Part shown: in pieces, positions 48,025-57,334 of the stretch
Layout of the letters: each line of letters begins with the position of its first letter
Numbering within the stretch: position 1 is the stretch's first letter
Made by a program: the position numbers and the translations under genes
Notes under the pieces: generated by a model
The model's database searches: none
What the model saw: the letters and a program-made list of their open reading frames with translations, nothing else
What the model was told of the DNA's origin: nothing
From: Butyricicoccus_A sp963620595
GTDB taxonomy: Bacteria > Bacillota > Clostridia > Oscillospirales > Butyricicoccaceae
DNA: 64,000 bases
Direction: 5' to 3'
Assembly (NCBI GenBank): GCA_963620595.1
Contig: CAVFAY010000005.1
Span: 1 to 64,000 of the forward strand

Positions 48025-49050
48025 ATGGCAAAAGCAAAGATTTTCTACGAATCCGATTGTAATCTGTCCCTTCTGGACGGCAAGACCATCGCTGTCATCG
48101 GTTACGGCAGCCAGGGTCATGCACACGCACTGAACCTGAAGGAGTCCGGTTGCAACGTTATCATCGGTCTGTACGAGGGCAGCAAGTCCAAGGCTAAGGC
48201 TGAGGCACAGGGCTTCAAGGTATACAACACCGCTGAGGCTGCTAAGATGGCTGATATCATCATGATCCTGATCAACGATGAGAAGCAGGCTGATATGTAT
48301 AAGAAGGACATCGAGCCGAACCTGGAAGAGGGTAACATGCTGATGTTCGCTCATGGCTTCAACATCCACTACGGCTGCATCGTACCGCCGAAGTTCGTTG
48401 ACGTTACCATGATCGCTCCGAAGGCTCCGGGTCACACCGTTCGTTCTGAGTATCAGGCTGGCAAGGGCACTCCGTGCCTGGTAGCTGTATACCAGGATGC
48501 TACTGGTAAGGCTCAGGATCTGGCTCTGGCATACGCAGCTGGTATCGGCGGCGCAAGAGCTGGCGTTCTGGAGACCACCTTCCGCACCGAGACTGAGACT
48601 GACCTGTTCGGCGAGCAGGCTGTACTGTGCGGCGGCGTTTGTGCTCTGATGCAGGCAGGCTTCGAGACTCTGTGCGAGGCTGGATACGATCCGAGAAACG
48701 CTTACTTCGAGTGCATCCATGAGATGAAGCTGATCGTTGACCTGATTTACCAGTCTGGTTTCGAGGGCATGAGATACTCTATCTCCAACACTGCTGAGTA
48801 CGGCGACTATGTAACTGGTCCGAAGATCGTTACTGCAGAGACCAAGAAGGCTATGAAGCAGGTTCTGACCGACATTCAGGATGGTTCCTTCGCAAAGGAA
48901 TTCCTGCTTGACATGAGCCCGGCTGGCCGTCAGGTACACTTCAAGGCTATGCGCAAGCTGGCTGCTGAGCATCCGTCTGAGACTGTTGGTAAGGAAATCC
49001 GTAAGCTGTATAGCTGGAACAACGAGAACGACAAGCTGATCAACAACTAA
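48025..49050 (+). CDS. ilvC: Ketol-acid reductoisomerase (class I)
   Basis: A 341-residue enzyme of valine/leucine/isoleucine synthesis. The nucleotide loop is VIGYGSQGHAHALNLKESG, followed by the cofactor-specificity loop IGLYEGSKSKAKAEAQG, where the usual phosphate-binding Arg is replaced by Tyr-Glu. Metal-binding residues lie in FRTETETDLFGEQAVLCGG and the ISNTAEYGDY region. Codons are strongly optimised. TGGAGG precedes ATG 48025. No other ilv gene is adjacent. Confidence 0.96.
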   Translation: MAKAKIFYESDCNLSLLDGKTIAVIGYGSQGHAHALNLKESGCNVIIGLYEGSKSKAKAEAQGFKVYNTAEAAKMADIIMILINDEKQADMYKKDIEPNLEEGNMLMFAHGFNIHYGCIVPPKFVDVTMIAPKAPGHTVRSEYQAGKGTPCLVAVYQDATGKAQDLALAYAAGIGGARAGVLETTFRTETETDLFGEQAVLCGGVCALMQAGFETLCEAGYDPRNAYFECIHEMKLIVDLIYQSGFEGMRYSISNTAEYGDYVTGPKIVTAETKKAMKQVLTDIQDGSFAKEFLLDMSPAGRQVHFKAMRKLAAEHPSETVGKEIRKLYSWNNENDKLINN

Positions 49051-49069
49051 TCCGCTTTTGCCAATATAT

Positions 49070-49107
49070 AAAAGAGGGGCATCACATCTTGTGATGCCCC
49101 TCTTTTA
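49070..49107 (+). terminator. Terminator of ilvC
   Basis: A 17-bp perfect stem (49070-49086 with 49090-49106) ending in four T. The next gene's ribosome site begins 5 nt later. Confidence 0.9.
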
Positions 49108-49122
49108 GTCAGGAGGAGTCAC

Positions 49123-50340
49123 ATGAATGCAAAAAGAATTGGACGGGAGTACGCTGTTTTGCTGTTACTCGGCTTGCTTGGCATTCCCATTGGCGCAGCG
49201 ATTGGTGCAGTGGATGTTTTGTTTGGCCGCGTGCTGCTGGCTGTCAGTGCCGTGCGCATAGCGCATGTCATACAGTTCGTTCCATTTTTGGCACCGATTG
49301 GCGTGTTGATCGTGTGGGTATATGCCAAATATGGCGGCATCAGCAGCAAGGGCATGTCGCTGGTGTTTGATGTCGGACACGGCAAAGAAAGCAATATCCC
49401 GCTTCGGCTAATTCCGTTCGTTATGGTCAGCACATGGTTGACGCATTTGTTCGGCGGCAGTGCGGGCAGAGAAGGCGTTGCCGTGCAGCTTGGCGCAGCG
49501 ATTTCACATGGATTTGGAAAACGCTTGGAAAATTATATTCCGGATGCCTCACGGATTTTTCTCATCACCGGTATGGCGGCAGGTTTTTCCGGGCTGTTTC
49601 AGACGCCAATTGCCGCCACGATGTTTGCTATAGAGGTGCTGTCTGCGGGCAGTTTGGCGCTGTCAGCATTGGTTCCGGCTGTGACCGCTTCGTTTACGGC
49701 GTGTTGGGTGTCCAGCGCATTGGGATTGGAGAAATTTTCCATTGCTATTTCAGCGAATATTTCGCTGAATCTGCCAGTTTTCGGAAAACTGGCGATACTC
49801 GGTGTGCTGTTTGGTTTGACAGGCGGCATATTTGCGTGGGGATTGCGACAGGCAAAAGCTTTGGCGGCGCAAAAGATCCAAAATCCGCTCGTGCGCATTG
49901 CAGTTATGGGTGCTTGTCTGAGTGCTTTGCTGCTGTTGTTGCATACAGGACGGTATTGCGGCTTGGGAACCAATTTGATTTCTGCCTGCTTTTCTGGAGA
50001 AACCGTGTACAGCTATGATTGGCTGCTGAAATTGGTGTTGACCATCGGCACGCTGGCGGCAGGCTATCAGGGCGGTGAGGTGACGCCGCTGTTTTCGATT
50101 GGTGCTACGTTAGGTGTGCTGTTGTCTGGCATAATTGGCTTGCCGGTGGGATTGACCGCCGCACTCGGCTATGCGGCAGTCTTTGGCAGCGCAACTAATA
50201 CAGTCTTGGCTTCCGTGCTCATTGGCGCAGAAGTGTTCGGTATGGTGAATTTGCCATACTTTTTCATTGTGTGCGCTGTCGCGTTTGCATGCAACCGCAA
50301 TGCATCAATCTATACAAAACAGCATGTTACACAACTTTGA
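49123..50340 (+). CDS. ClC family chloride channel/antiporter
   Basis: The 405-residue protein has about ten helices and the ClC ion-path motifs GSAGREGVAVQLGAA (GREGP-like) and GGEVTPLFSIGATLG (GxFxP-like). It lacks cytoplasmic CBS domains. Members exchange Cl- for H+ or export fluoride; this sequence does not decide which. AGGAGG precedes the start. It lies close after the ilvC terminator and may be read through from it. Confidence 0.88.
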   Translation: MNAKRIGREYAVLLLLGLLGIPIGAAIGAVDVLFGRVLLAVSAVRIAHVIQFVPFLAPIGVLIVWVYAKYGGISSKGMSLVFDVGHGKESNIPLRLIPFVMVSTWLTHLFGGSAGREGVAVQLGAAISHGFGKRLENYIPDASRIFLITGMAAGFSGLFQTPIAATMFAIEVLSAGSLALSALVPAVTASFTACWVSSALGLEKFSIAISANISLNLPVFGKLAILGVLFGLTGGIFAWGLRQAKALAAQKIQNPLVRIAVMGACLSALLLLLHTGRYCGLGTNLISACFSGETVYSYDWLLKLVLTIGTLAAGYQGGEVTPLFSIGATLGVLLSGIIGLPVGLTAALGYAAVFGSATNTVLASVLIGAEVFGMVNLPYFFIVCAVAFACNRNASIYTKQHVTQL

Positions 50341-50570
50341 CGGGAAAAGAAAAAAATCCTGCATGGTCTGGAAATAGCGGACTGCGAAAATATACAAAAA
50401 ATAGGGGAGAAATCCTGCGTTTTCGTGCGTTTATCCGGTTGTTTGTGTCGATTTTTCCATGATGTTTAGTGTATTGTTACAGATAGAACTTGAGTTTTTG
50501 CCTGCGTATTTGACATGGTATGCATTTGTTACAAATACAGTCGAAATTTAATTGGGAACTTTGAACAATT
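50341..50570. other. Intergenic stretch without recognised feature
   Basis: About 230 bp between the ClC gene and the candidate RNA promoter. AT-rich, with no convincing open frame, no hairpin terminator and no repeat that I can see. Confidence 0.5.
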
Positions 50571-50576
50571 TCAAGG

Positions 50577-50604
50577 TTGCATTTTTGTTGTAAATGACTA
50601 TAAT
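50577..50604 (+). promoter_or_regulatory. Promoter of the candidate structured RNA
   Basis: TTGCAT 50577-50582, 16-nt spacer, TATAAT 50599-50604. Predicted start near 50611, the first base before a stem. Confidence 0.65.
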
Positions 50605-50610
50605 AAGAAT

Positions 50611-50837
50611 TGTTAAGAGGAACGAAACAAACAGAAGAACCTCTTAACAAAAATGTTTTTTCATTTTTATTTTACCTTCCTTTTCTACTTTTTTTACTAT
50701 ATTGTGTGGTCTGGGACTGCTATTCTTTGTATCTCTCTATCTCTCCTTTCCTTGTTGTTGAAAGAATAGTTTCTCTCTCTCTTATTCCACAGACCACAAA
50801 AAAGATTCCGTCCAAATGGGGGACGGAATCTTTTTTT
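50611..50837 (+). ncRNA. Candidate structured noncoding RNA of unknown class
   Basis: A promoter, about 190 nt of structured sequence and a terminator with no good gene. A 5' hairpin pairs GTTAAGAGG (50612-50620) with CCTCTTAAC (50640-50648). A T-rich run follows, then a long hairpin in which TGTGGTCTG (50705-50713) pairs with CAGACCACA (50790-50798), an internal loop, and CTATTCTTT (50720-50728) with AAAGAATAG (50761-50769). A rod with a large internal bubble recalls 6S RNA, but I cannot confirm that. A 38-codon hydrophobic frame (50653-50769) inside lacks a ribosome site. Confidence 0.5.
50798..50837. terminator. Bidirectional terminator
   Basis: AAAAAAGATTCCGTCC pairs with GGACGGAATCTTTTTT. 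It can end the candidate RNA and the convergent membrane-protein gene. Confidence 0.9.
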
Positions 50838-50839
50838 GT

Positions 50840-51409
50840 CTACTTTTTTTCAGCATCCATAGGAACCGTTTCCAATGTCTGTTCTTCGGATTCCTGAGAA
50901 ACGCCCTGCATCTTGTGCAGCGTTTCGATATGCTTGTCCAACGCATCCATCTCTGCTAGATAAGAATCCACAGCCTTTTTCTTCTGTTCATAGGTACCTT
51001 TGGCAAAAGGAATGCGAAGGCGCGGCTCCGCGTATTCTCTGCTGATAAAGAAACCGGCGGCGGCACCGATGATCTGCCACCAGCCGACAGCACCCTTGGT
51101 CATACCTAAATCAAAGACCTGATTGATGATGCCGTATGCAATCATGCCGATGCAAAAGAAAATCAGCGTCAGATAAAAGCGCAGCGCAGGCATATTCCAC
51201 AGCGTGACCTCGGTCAATTTTGGCTTTAATGCGATATAATCCGGATGATCGGGAAAATCTGGGTCGATTTCCGGCTGCTTGGTTTGTGTTTGCTCCGGTT
51301 CACAAGCTGATGCAGATGATTCCGGCAAATCCGCAGTCAGATCCCGCAGTTTGGTTTTATCAATGTTTTTGTCATGCATTTCGTCTTTGAGTTGACTGAA
51401 AAAGCTCAT
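50840..51409 (-). CDS. Hypothetical protein with two membrane helices
   Basis: I do not recognise the family. The 189-residue protein has a charged, Glu/Pro/Gln-rich cytoplasmic N-terminus (residues 1-70), two central hydrophobic segments (FYLTLIFFCIGMIAYGII and VGWWQIIGAAAGFFI) and a helical, charged C-terminus that may form a coiled coil (EQKKKAVDSYLAEMDALDKH). The composition is normal for the window. It lies alone between a terminator and the sugar kinase gene. Confidence 0.75.
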   Translation of the reverse strand: MSFFSQLKDEMHDKNIDKTKLRDLTADLPESSASACEPEQTQTKQPEIDPDFPDHPDYIALKPKLTEVTLWNMPALRFYLTLIFFCIGMIAYGIINQVFDLGMTKGAVGWWQIIGAAAGFFISREYAEPRLRIPFAKGTYEQKKKAVDSYLAEMDALDKHIETLHKMQGVSQESEEQTLETVPMDAEKK

Positions 51410-51500
51410 ATGTATCGTCTCTCCCTGTTTTTTTCAAACCGATGTAGTTTCGCTATTAGTATAGCATACTGCACAAGAAATGTGTGAATAAATTGGAAAT

Positions 51501-52448
51501 TTACCATGGATATGCTGCTTGATATCGCTGAGTTACTTGCTTTAAACTGCGGACACCGGTCGAAGCACCGATAGATTCCACACAGACTGATGCTGCGGCA
51601 TTGGCAAATCGAGCACAGTCGATAAAATTACGACCGTCTAGCAGACCGGCAAAAAATCCTGCGGCAAATGTGTCTCCTGCACCTGTCGTATCAATACAGT
51701 GCGTGTCCGGACAGGCGGGGACTTGTGTGCGCAGACCGGTTTGATCTGCGAGCAGACAACCGCGGGCTCCCAATTTGATGATGACATGCCGCGCACCGGC
51801 AGAAATCAAACGGTCTGCCATGCGCATGGGATTGGATTCCTCGGTCACAGCACCTGCTTCTGCTTCGTTTGCAAATAGATAATCCAGCTGAGAAAAAGCC
51901 GGTGTCATTTCCGGCAGGCGTTCGCCATGCTTAGGTAAGGTCATGTCTGCACAGACGAGCAGTCCCTGCTGCCGCACGCGCTGAAATAGCTGAGCGAGCT
52001 GTTGGAGATTGATTTTCGGAAAGACAAAAATGCTTGCGAAACAGAAAATAGATGCACCGTGCAGTGCTTTTGCCGTGATGTCCGCGGCTTCCAAGGCGCG
52101 CAGACTGCCATGGGGATTGGTGAAAAAACGACGTTCCCCTTGTTTGTCTACAAGGACAACATTGACACCGGTAGCGAGATCGTCGCGTTCCTGAAAAAAT
52201 GAGGTGTCAATGCCTGCCTGTGCACAGGTTTGTTTGATGTATGCTCCGGCGTCATCGGTTCCGATGCGGGTAATGAGCCGCACCTGCTTGCCGAGACGAG
52301 ATAATACCATCGCTTCATTCATGGCATCTCCACCGGTTGTCAACATGATGTTTTCCGCAGGGGTAGAAACGCGGGAAAAGACATCAGGATGTGCCGGAAC
52401 GACCGGTACATCGACAATCGCAGCACCAGCGAGAACAAGATCAGACAT
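51501..52448 (-). CDS. PfkB family carbohydrate kinase
   Basis: The 315-residue ribokinase-type enzyme has the N-terminal GGDAMNEAMVLSRLG motif and the C-terminal ATP/anion-hole signature DTTGAGDTFAAGFFAGLLDG with the catalytic Asp. It phosphorylates a sugar or nucleoside. It begins 18 nt after the AraC regulator gene, so the regulator probably controls sugar use by this kinase. Confidence 0.92.
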   Translation of the reverse strand: MSDLVLAGAAIVDVPVVPAHPDVFSRVSTPAENIMLTTGGDAMNEAMVLSRLGKQVRLITRIGTDDAGAYIKQTCAQAGIDTSFFQERDDLATGVNVVLVDKQGERRFFTNPHGSLRALEAADITAKALHGASIFCFASIFVFPKINLQQLAQLFQRVRQQGLLVCADMTLPKHGERLPEMTPAFSQLDYLFANEAEAGAVTEESNPMRMADRLISAGARHVIIKLGARGCLLADQTGLRTQVPACPDTHCIDTTGAGDTFAAGFFAGLLDGRNFIDCARFANAAASVCVESIGASTGVRSLKQVTQRYQAAYPW

Positions 52449-52466
52449 AAAAAGACTCCTTTCCGG

Positions 52467-53339
52467 TCAAATGGGATTGCGCCGAAACGCAGCAGGGGTG
52501 ATGCCGGATTTACCGGAAAATGATGTAATAAAATTTGCTTCGCTGTGATAACCGACCTGATAAGCAATCTGTTTGATAGAAAGTTCGGTTGTCAATAGCA
52601 GCTCTTTGGCGGCATCAATGCGGCGCAGAGTAATAAATTCGTGCGGAGAAAAGCCCGTTTGCATTTTGAACAAACGCGATAGGTGAGAAGGGCTTAAATT
52701 GACAGAAGCCGCAATATCTGCCACAGAAATCGGCTCAAATAAATGCTGCATCATAAAATCCACAACTTGTGATACCGTGTCTTTTCCAGATGGCAGAGAA
52801 GCTGTGCAGGGAAGAATAATTAATTCACACAGCAGTCGATGAATTCGCTGTGATTGTTCCGTTTCGCTTATACGACCAGGCAAACGGAAGCTATGAATCA
52901 GCTGCATCATCATATTTTTTGTGCCTGTGGATGACGGTGGTGTAAAGACAATACGGCTGGTGTCTAAACTGCGGATATAGGAGAAAAACTCCTTCGTATT
53001 GCAGCCTTCAATGTGCATCCAAAGCGTCTCGCTCGACTCCAATGCGTGGAAACGATGAGGCAAGGTACAGTCAATCAAAGCGATTTGTCCAGGGCAGACG
53101 ATATTGCGAATGCCAGCGTTTTCGACTTGAACTCGGCCGGAACAGACGTAATATAAAGTAGAATTGCGATGACTGGGCAGCTGAGCCACATCGCAGTCGT
53201 CTCGGAAATCATATTCCGGCGTGCAGTAATAGTGTCCGCATCGCGTGATATAATAGAATAATTTTCCAGCGGCAGCGCTCGGCGTGTTGAAATAGCGATC
53301 CGATTGAAGCAAAACACCGGGTTCTGTACATTTTCCCAT
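52467..53339 (-). CDS. AraC family transcriptional regulator
   Basis: The 290-residue protein has a cupin-type sensing domain (GQIALIDCTLPHRFHALES) and two C-terminal helix-turn-helix units (SVADIAASVNLSPSHLSRLF and IKQIAYQVGYHSEANFITSF). AAGGAGAGG lies upstream of ATG 53339; the longer frame adds 17 unlikely residues. It is cotranscribed with the PfkB kinase and divergent from the MATE gene. Confidence 0.9.
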   Translation of the reverse strand: MGKCTEPGVLLQSDRYFNTPSAAAGKLFYYITRCGHYYCTPEYDFRDDCDVAQLPSHRNSTLYYVCSGRVQVENAGIRNIVCPGQIALIDCTLPHRFHALESSETLWMHIEGCNTKEFFSYIRSLDTSRIVFTPPSSTGTKNMMMQLIHSFRLPGRISETEQSQRIHRLLCELIILPCTASLPSGKDTVSQVVDFMMQHLFEPISVADIAASVNLSPSHLSRLFKMQTGFSPHEFITLRRIDAAKELLLTTELSIKQIAYQVGYHSEANFITSFSGKSGITPAAFRRNPI

Positions 53340-53516
53340 AAAAGACCTCTCCTTTTCCTTTAGTATATCATCTTTACAGCATAAAATCAAAACGATTGGG
53401 TGGAAAAATGGATTGTAATTTATTCAGATACGCGTATAATAGAAGAAACAAGAGAAAATGTACAGTATTTGGTACGATTTTGCGAAAAAATACGTAGAAA
53501 GAGAGGAAAATCATGT

Positions 53517-54890
53517 ATGATTCGAGATAAGAAATTTTATAAATCTTTTGCCGGATTGACGGCAAGTATTGCTCTGCAAAATTTGCTGACATATTCGGTC
53601 AATCTAGCGGATAATATCATGATTGGACGGTATTCTCAGGATGCACTGTCCGGCGTGTCCTTGTGTAACCAGTACCAATTCTTTTTACAGATGCTGGTTG
53701 TCGGCGTCAGTGAAGGTATTGTGGTGCTGGGTTCGCGCTATTGGGGAAAAAAGGATTTGAAGCCAATTCCGAGTATTATCGGCTGCGGTCTGCGGTTTGG
53801 CTGTGGCTTGGCACTGCTGATGTTTTTGGCAGCCCTGCTGGTGCCGAACCAACTGATTGGCCTGATGACCAACGATGCCGCTGTCGCTGCGCAGGCGTTG
53901 GACTATTTGCAGATTATCTGCTTTACTTATGTAATTTTTGCGGGAACCAATATGCTGGCAAGTTCTCTGCGTTCGATCGGCATCGTGAAGATCGGTTACA
54001 TCATAGCGGGCTCCACACTTTGTATTAACATTGTGCTCAACAGTCTGCTGATATATGGCCGGTTTGGTTTTCCGGAATTGGGTGCCCGCGGTGCAGCTAT
54101 TGCGACACTGATTTCGCGAACAGCGGAGCTGTTCATTGTGATTTGGTTCCTCAAATACAGAGAGCATGCACTGAATCTCAATCTCAAAAAGTTGGTGTGC
54201 ATTGACACGCGGTATGTGCATGATTATGTGCAAGTGTCGCTCCCGCTGCTCATCACGCAGGCGTTATGGGGCTTTAATTCCATTGCACAGACGGCAATTA
54301 TCGGCAATATGGATGATTCTGCATCTGTGCTGCCTGCCAATTCTATTTCTGTTATTGTATTCCAGATTATTTCGGTTGTTGGTTACGGAGCGGCGAGTGC
54401 CGCAGCCATTATCACTGGCAAAACACTGGGAGAAAACGAGAAGCGGCCGGTTCAAGCGATGAAACCGCTGCTGCATACCTTGCAGATTGTTTTTATTGGA
54501 ATTGGCATCGTGACCGGCGTAGTGCTGTTTTTGGCGCAATTCCCGATTCTGCATATTTATGATACGCTCACGCCGAGAGCGGCACAGTTGACCAAACAAT
54601 TTATCACCGTTTTGGCGATTACTACCGTCGGCACGTGCTATCAGATGGCAACCGACAGTGGCTTTTTGCGGGCGGGAGGCGATACGCGGTTTTCTATGAT
54701 AAATAACAATATTTGGACTTGGCTTATTTGCTTGCCGTGTGCATATTTGTCTGCTTTTGTGTTCCATTTTCCGCCGGCTGTTGTATTTTTCTGCTTGAAA
54801 ATGGATCAGATTGGAAAATGCCCAATTATTTACCTGCGAGCGAAATCGTACCGCTGGATTCATATTCTGACAAGAGAATCGGCATCTTGA
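53517..54890 (+). CDS. MATE family efflux transporter
   Basis: A 457-residue protein with twelve helices in two halves (NLADNIMIGRYSQDALSGVS at the first, then ALWGFNSIAQTAIIGNMDD at the second). It exports cationic or toxic compounds using Na+ or H+. ATG 53517 is used since the ATG at 53513 is in another frame that stops quickly, and AGAGG is upstream. It belongs to a different subgroup from the MATE pump at 55806. Confidence 0.9.
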   Translation: MIRDKKFYKSFAGLTASIALQNLLTYSVNLADNIMIGRYSQDALSGVSLCNQYQFFLQMLVVGVSEGIVVLGSRYWGKKDLKPIPSIIGCGLRFGCGLALLMFLAALLVPNQLIGLMTNDAAVAAQALDYLQIICFTYVIFAGTNMLASSLRSIGIVKIGYIIAGSTLCINIVLNSLLIYGRFGFPELGARGAAIATLISRTAELFIVIWFLKYREHALNLNLKKLVCIDTRYVHDYVQVSLPLLITQALWGFNSIAQTAIIGNMDDSASVLPANSISVIVFQIISVVGYGAASAAAIITGKTLGENEKRPVQAMKPLLHTLQIVFIGIGIVTGVVLFLAQFPILHIYDTLTPRAAQLTKQFITVLAITTVGTCYQMATDSGFLRAGGDTRFSMINNNIWTWLICLPCAYLSAFVFHFPPAVVFFCLKMDQIGKCPIIYLRAKSYRWIHILTRESAS

Positions 54891-54896
54891 CAAATG

Positions 54897-54920
54897 GCAG
54901 CCAAATCACCCGGCTGCTTT
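54897..54920 (+). terminator. Weak terminator after the first MATE gene
   Basis: GCAGCC (54897-54902) pairs with GGCTGC (54912-54917), then three T. The T run is also the -35 of the next promoter. Confidence 0.5.
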
Positions 54921-54946
54921 ACAATATTTGCTTTTTTCCGTATAAT
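54918..54946 (+). promoter_or_regulatory. Promoter of the MBL-fold hydrolase gene
   Basis: TTTACA 54918-54923, 17-nt spacer, TATAAT 54941-54946. Confidence 0.75.
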
Positions 54947-54978
54947 ACAGAAGAAATGATAAAAAGGAGAATCAGCAC

Positions 54979-55779
54979 ATGAAATTGACGATACTGGGAA
55001 CCGGCAATGCTCTGGTGACGGAATGTTATAACACCTGTTTTGTGCTCAGTGAAGGAGAAAAGCATTTTATGGTAGATGCAGGCGGTGGAAACACAGTTTT
55101 GCGTCAGCTCAAGCAGGCGGGAATTGATGTCAATACCATTCACGATTTGTTTTTGACACACAAGCATGTAGACCATTTTATGGGTGTGATTTGGATGATT
55201 CGCATCATTTGTCAGAATATGCAGAAGGGTGTTTATACAGGAGAAGCGCGAATTTATGGTCATGCAGAGGTGATAGAGCAGGTCAATCAGGTTGCGCATA
55301 TGCTTCTGGGTAAAAAGCAGACCAAGTACATCGGAGATCGTGTTCATCTCATCGCTGTGGCAGATGGTGAAATACGAGAGATTCAGGGCAATTCGGTTAC
55401 CTTTTTTGATATTCAGTCTACGAAAGCAAAGCAGTTTGGATTTCAGATCACACTGCCGGATGGAAAGCGTTTGACCTGCTGCGGAGACGAACCGTATCGA
55501 GAATGTGAAGAAAAATATGCGAAAAACAGTGATTGGCTGCTGCACGAAGCTTTTTGCTTGGATGCACAGGCGGATATTTTTCACCCGTATGAAAAGAGCC
55601 ATTCAACAGCAAAGGATGCCTGTCAGACGGCAGAAAAACTGCATGTCAAAAATCTTGTATTATATCATACGGAAGATAAAAACATTGCTCATCGGCGGGA
55701 GTTGTATACGGCGGAAGGTCAGCCGTATTTCAGCGGAAGCTTGTATGTGCCGGACGATTTAGATGTGATAGAGCTGTAA
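54979..55779 (+). CDS. MBL-fold metallohydrolase (RNase Z-like)
   Basis: A 266-residue enzyme with the metal-site motif LTHKHVDHFMG, a bridging Asp in LTCCGDEPY and further His in HEAFCLD and YHTEDKN. The N-terminus MKLTILGTGNA matches the ribonuclease Z/arylsulfatase branch. It is short of the RNase Z exosite, so a small-molecule esterase or phosphodiesterase role is equally possible. It is a single-gene unit. Confidence 0.85.
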   Translation: MKLTILGTGNALVTECYNTCFVLSEGEKHFMVDAGGGNTVLRQLKQAGIDVNTIHDLFLTHKHVDHFMGVIWMIRIICQNMQKGVYTGEARIYGHAEVIEQVNQVAHMLLGKKQTKYIGDRVHLIAVADGEIREIQGNSVTFFDIQSTKAKQFGFQITLPDGKRLTCCGDEPYRECEEKYAKNSDWLLHEAFCLDAQADIFHPYEKSHSTAKDACQTAEKLHVKNLVLYHTEDKNIAHRRELYTAEGQPYFSGSLYVPDDLDVIEL

Positions 55780-55819
55780 AAAAACAAGTCTGATTCAGGA
55801 AAGAATCAGACTTGTTTTT
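55780..55819. terminator. Bidirectional terminator
   Basis: A 17-bp perfect stem (55780-55796 with 55803-55819) with T-runs both ways between convergent genes. The minus-strand arm covers the last codons of the second MATE gene. Confidence 0.9.
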
Positions 55820-57167
55820 TCAATTTGCGGTATACTGTGAGGTACATGGTTGTAAAGCTGGCAGCACCGCCGAGCAAGTTGGAAATCGGCTCGGCGAGGA
55901 AAACGCCGTTGACACCCAAACCAGCAATATGCGGCAGAAGCAGCGTCAGTGGAATCACAACAATGACCTTGCGGAAGATAGAGAAGAAAATTGCTTGGTG
56001 TGATTTGCCCAGAGCCGTAAAAACCGATTGGGCAGAAAACTGAAATGCCATGAAGCAAAAGCCAAAGAAATACAGATGCATGGATGGCACGCCTGCGGCG
56101 AGCAATTGCGGATCGGTATTGAAAATCGAGATAAAAAAGTGCGGAAAGAGAGAAACAATGCCCCACATGAGTGTCGAATAGACAAATAATAGCCCAGTTA
56201 AGAACACAATCGCCTTGCGGACACGCTCCAGTAGAGCGGCACCGTAATTGAAACTGATGACCGGCTGCGCGCTGCTAGTGATACCGTTGACAGGGAGCAT
56301 GATAATTTCCCGTACAGAGTTGAGCACGGTCATGACGCCGACATATAGATCACCGCCAAAGGTTTGCAGGGTGCTGTTGCAGGCAACCTGCACCAAGCTG
56401 TTTGTGACGTTCATGGTAAAACCGGCAAGTCCAAGGGTTAAAATTTTCTGCACGCGCTGTGCTTGCAATCGCATGTGCTTGGTGCGAATGCGCAGCAGCG
56501 TTTTGGAACCGGTCAAAAAGCGAAACGTCCAGATAGCAGAAACAAATTGCGAGAGCACCGTTGCACACGCTGCGCCGCGCACGCCCATGTGCAGAGCAAA
56601 GATAAAGATTGGATCGAGAATTAAATTGAGCACTGCGCCGATGATGACAGTTAGCATACCGGTAGTGCCGAAGCCCTGCGCATTGATGAACTGATTTAAT
56701 CCCAATGACAGCATGACGAAAATGGTGCCGAATAGGTAAATCGTGATATAGGATATGGCATAGGGCAGTGTCGTTTCACTTGCACCGAGCGCCAGCAGAA
56801 GAGGACGGCGGATAAGCAGTCCCAAAACGGTCAAAGAAACACCAATACCCAAAAGCAGGGTAAAGCAATTGCCCAAAATAGCTTCTGCTTCTTCGGTTTC
56901 TCCGGCACCGCGTTTCATCGAGAACAGCGGTGCACCGCCCATGCCGACGAGGTTGGAAAAGGCCAAAATCATCGTGATAATGGGAAAACATACGCCCAAA
57001 CCGGTTAAAGCATGTGTGGCATCAGCGCCGATTCTGCCGATATATACGCGGTCAATAATATTGTATAAGACGTTGACCAATTGTGCCAACGTCATAGGTA
57101 CAGCAAGCCGAATGATATTCGAGGACACACTGCCCTGAGAAAAATCTGTATTGGTCTGCGCTTGCAA
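55806..57167 (-). CDS. MATE family efflux transporter (second)
   Basis: The 453-residue pump begins near TDFSQGSVSSNIIRLAVPMT and has the paired MATE motifs (NVLYNIIDRVYIGRIGADAT; NGITSSAQPVISFNYGAA). I chose TTG 57167, since AAAGGA lies 9 nt upstream and the 88 codons before it run through the divergent promoter region of the MFS gene and look non-coding. A close homologue type is DinF/VmrA-like; the substrate is unknown. Confidence 0.85.
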   Translation of the reverse strand: MQAQTNTDFSQGSVSSNIIRLAVPMTLAQLVNVLYNIIDRVYIGRIGADATHALTGLGVCFPIITMILAFSNLVGMGGAPLFSMKRGAGETEEAEAILGNCFTLLLGIGVSLTVLGLLIRRPLLLALGASETTLPYAISYITIYLFGTIFVMLSLGLNQFINAQGFGTTGMLTVIIGAVLNLILDPIFIFALHMGVRGAACATVLSQFVSAIWTFRFLTGSKTLLRIRTKHMRLQAQRVQKILTLGLAGFTMNVTNSLVQVACNSTLQTFGGDLYVGVMTVLNSVREIIMLPVNGITSSAQPVISFNYGAALLERVRKAIVFLTGLLFVYSTLMWGIVSLFPHFFISIFNTDPQLLAAGVPSMHLYFFGFCFMAFQFSAQSVFTALGKSHQAIFFSIFRKVIVVIPLTLLLPHIAGLGVNGVFLAEPISNLLGGAASFTTMYLTVYRKLKKQV

Positions 57168-57334
57168 GACAGTCGCTTCCTTTCTGAAATTTATAGATTC
57201 TTGAAAAATATTATAACATCTTGCCATGGAAAAAGCAAAAGATTGGCTATCTTTCAAATTGACATAACACAAGCAATTTTGTATGCTAGTGTTCGTGAGA
57301 AACAATATAAGAGGAAAGGTAGTACATACAACAA

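Noticed and set aside
47962..48972. A 336-codon minus-strand frame opposite ilvC
   Set aside because: Same cause: the codon bias of ilvC leaves few stops on the other strand.
50653..50769. A 38-codon hydrophobic frame (MFFHFYFTFLFYF...) inside the candidate RNA
   Set aside because: Its composition follows from T-rich DNA, no Shine-Dalgarno is present, and it overlaps paired RNA; not excluded but not supported.
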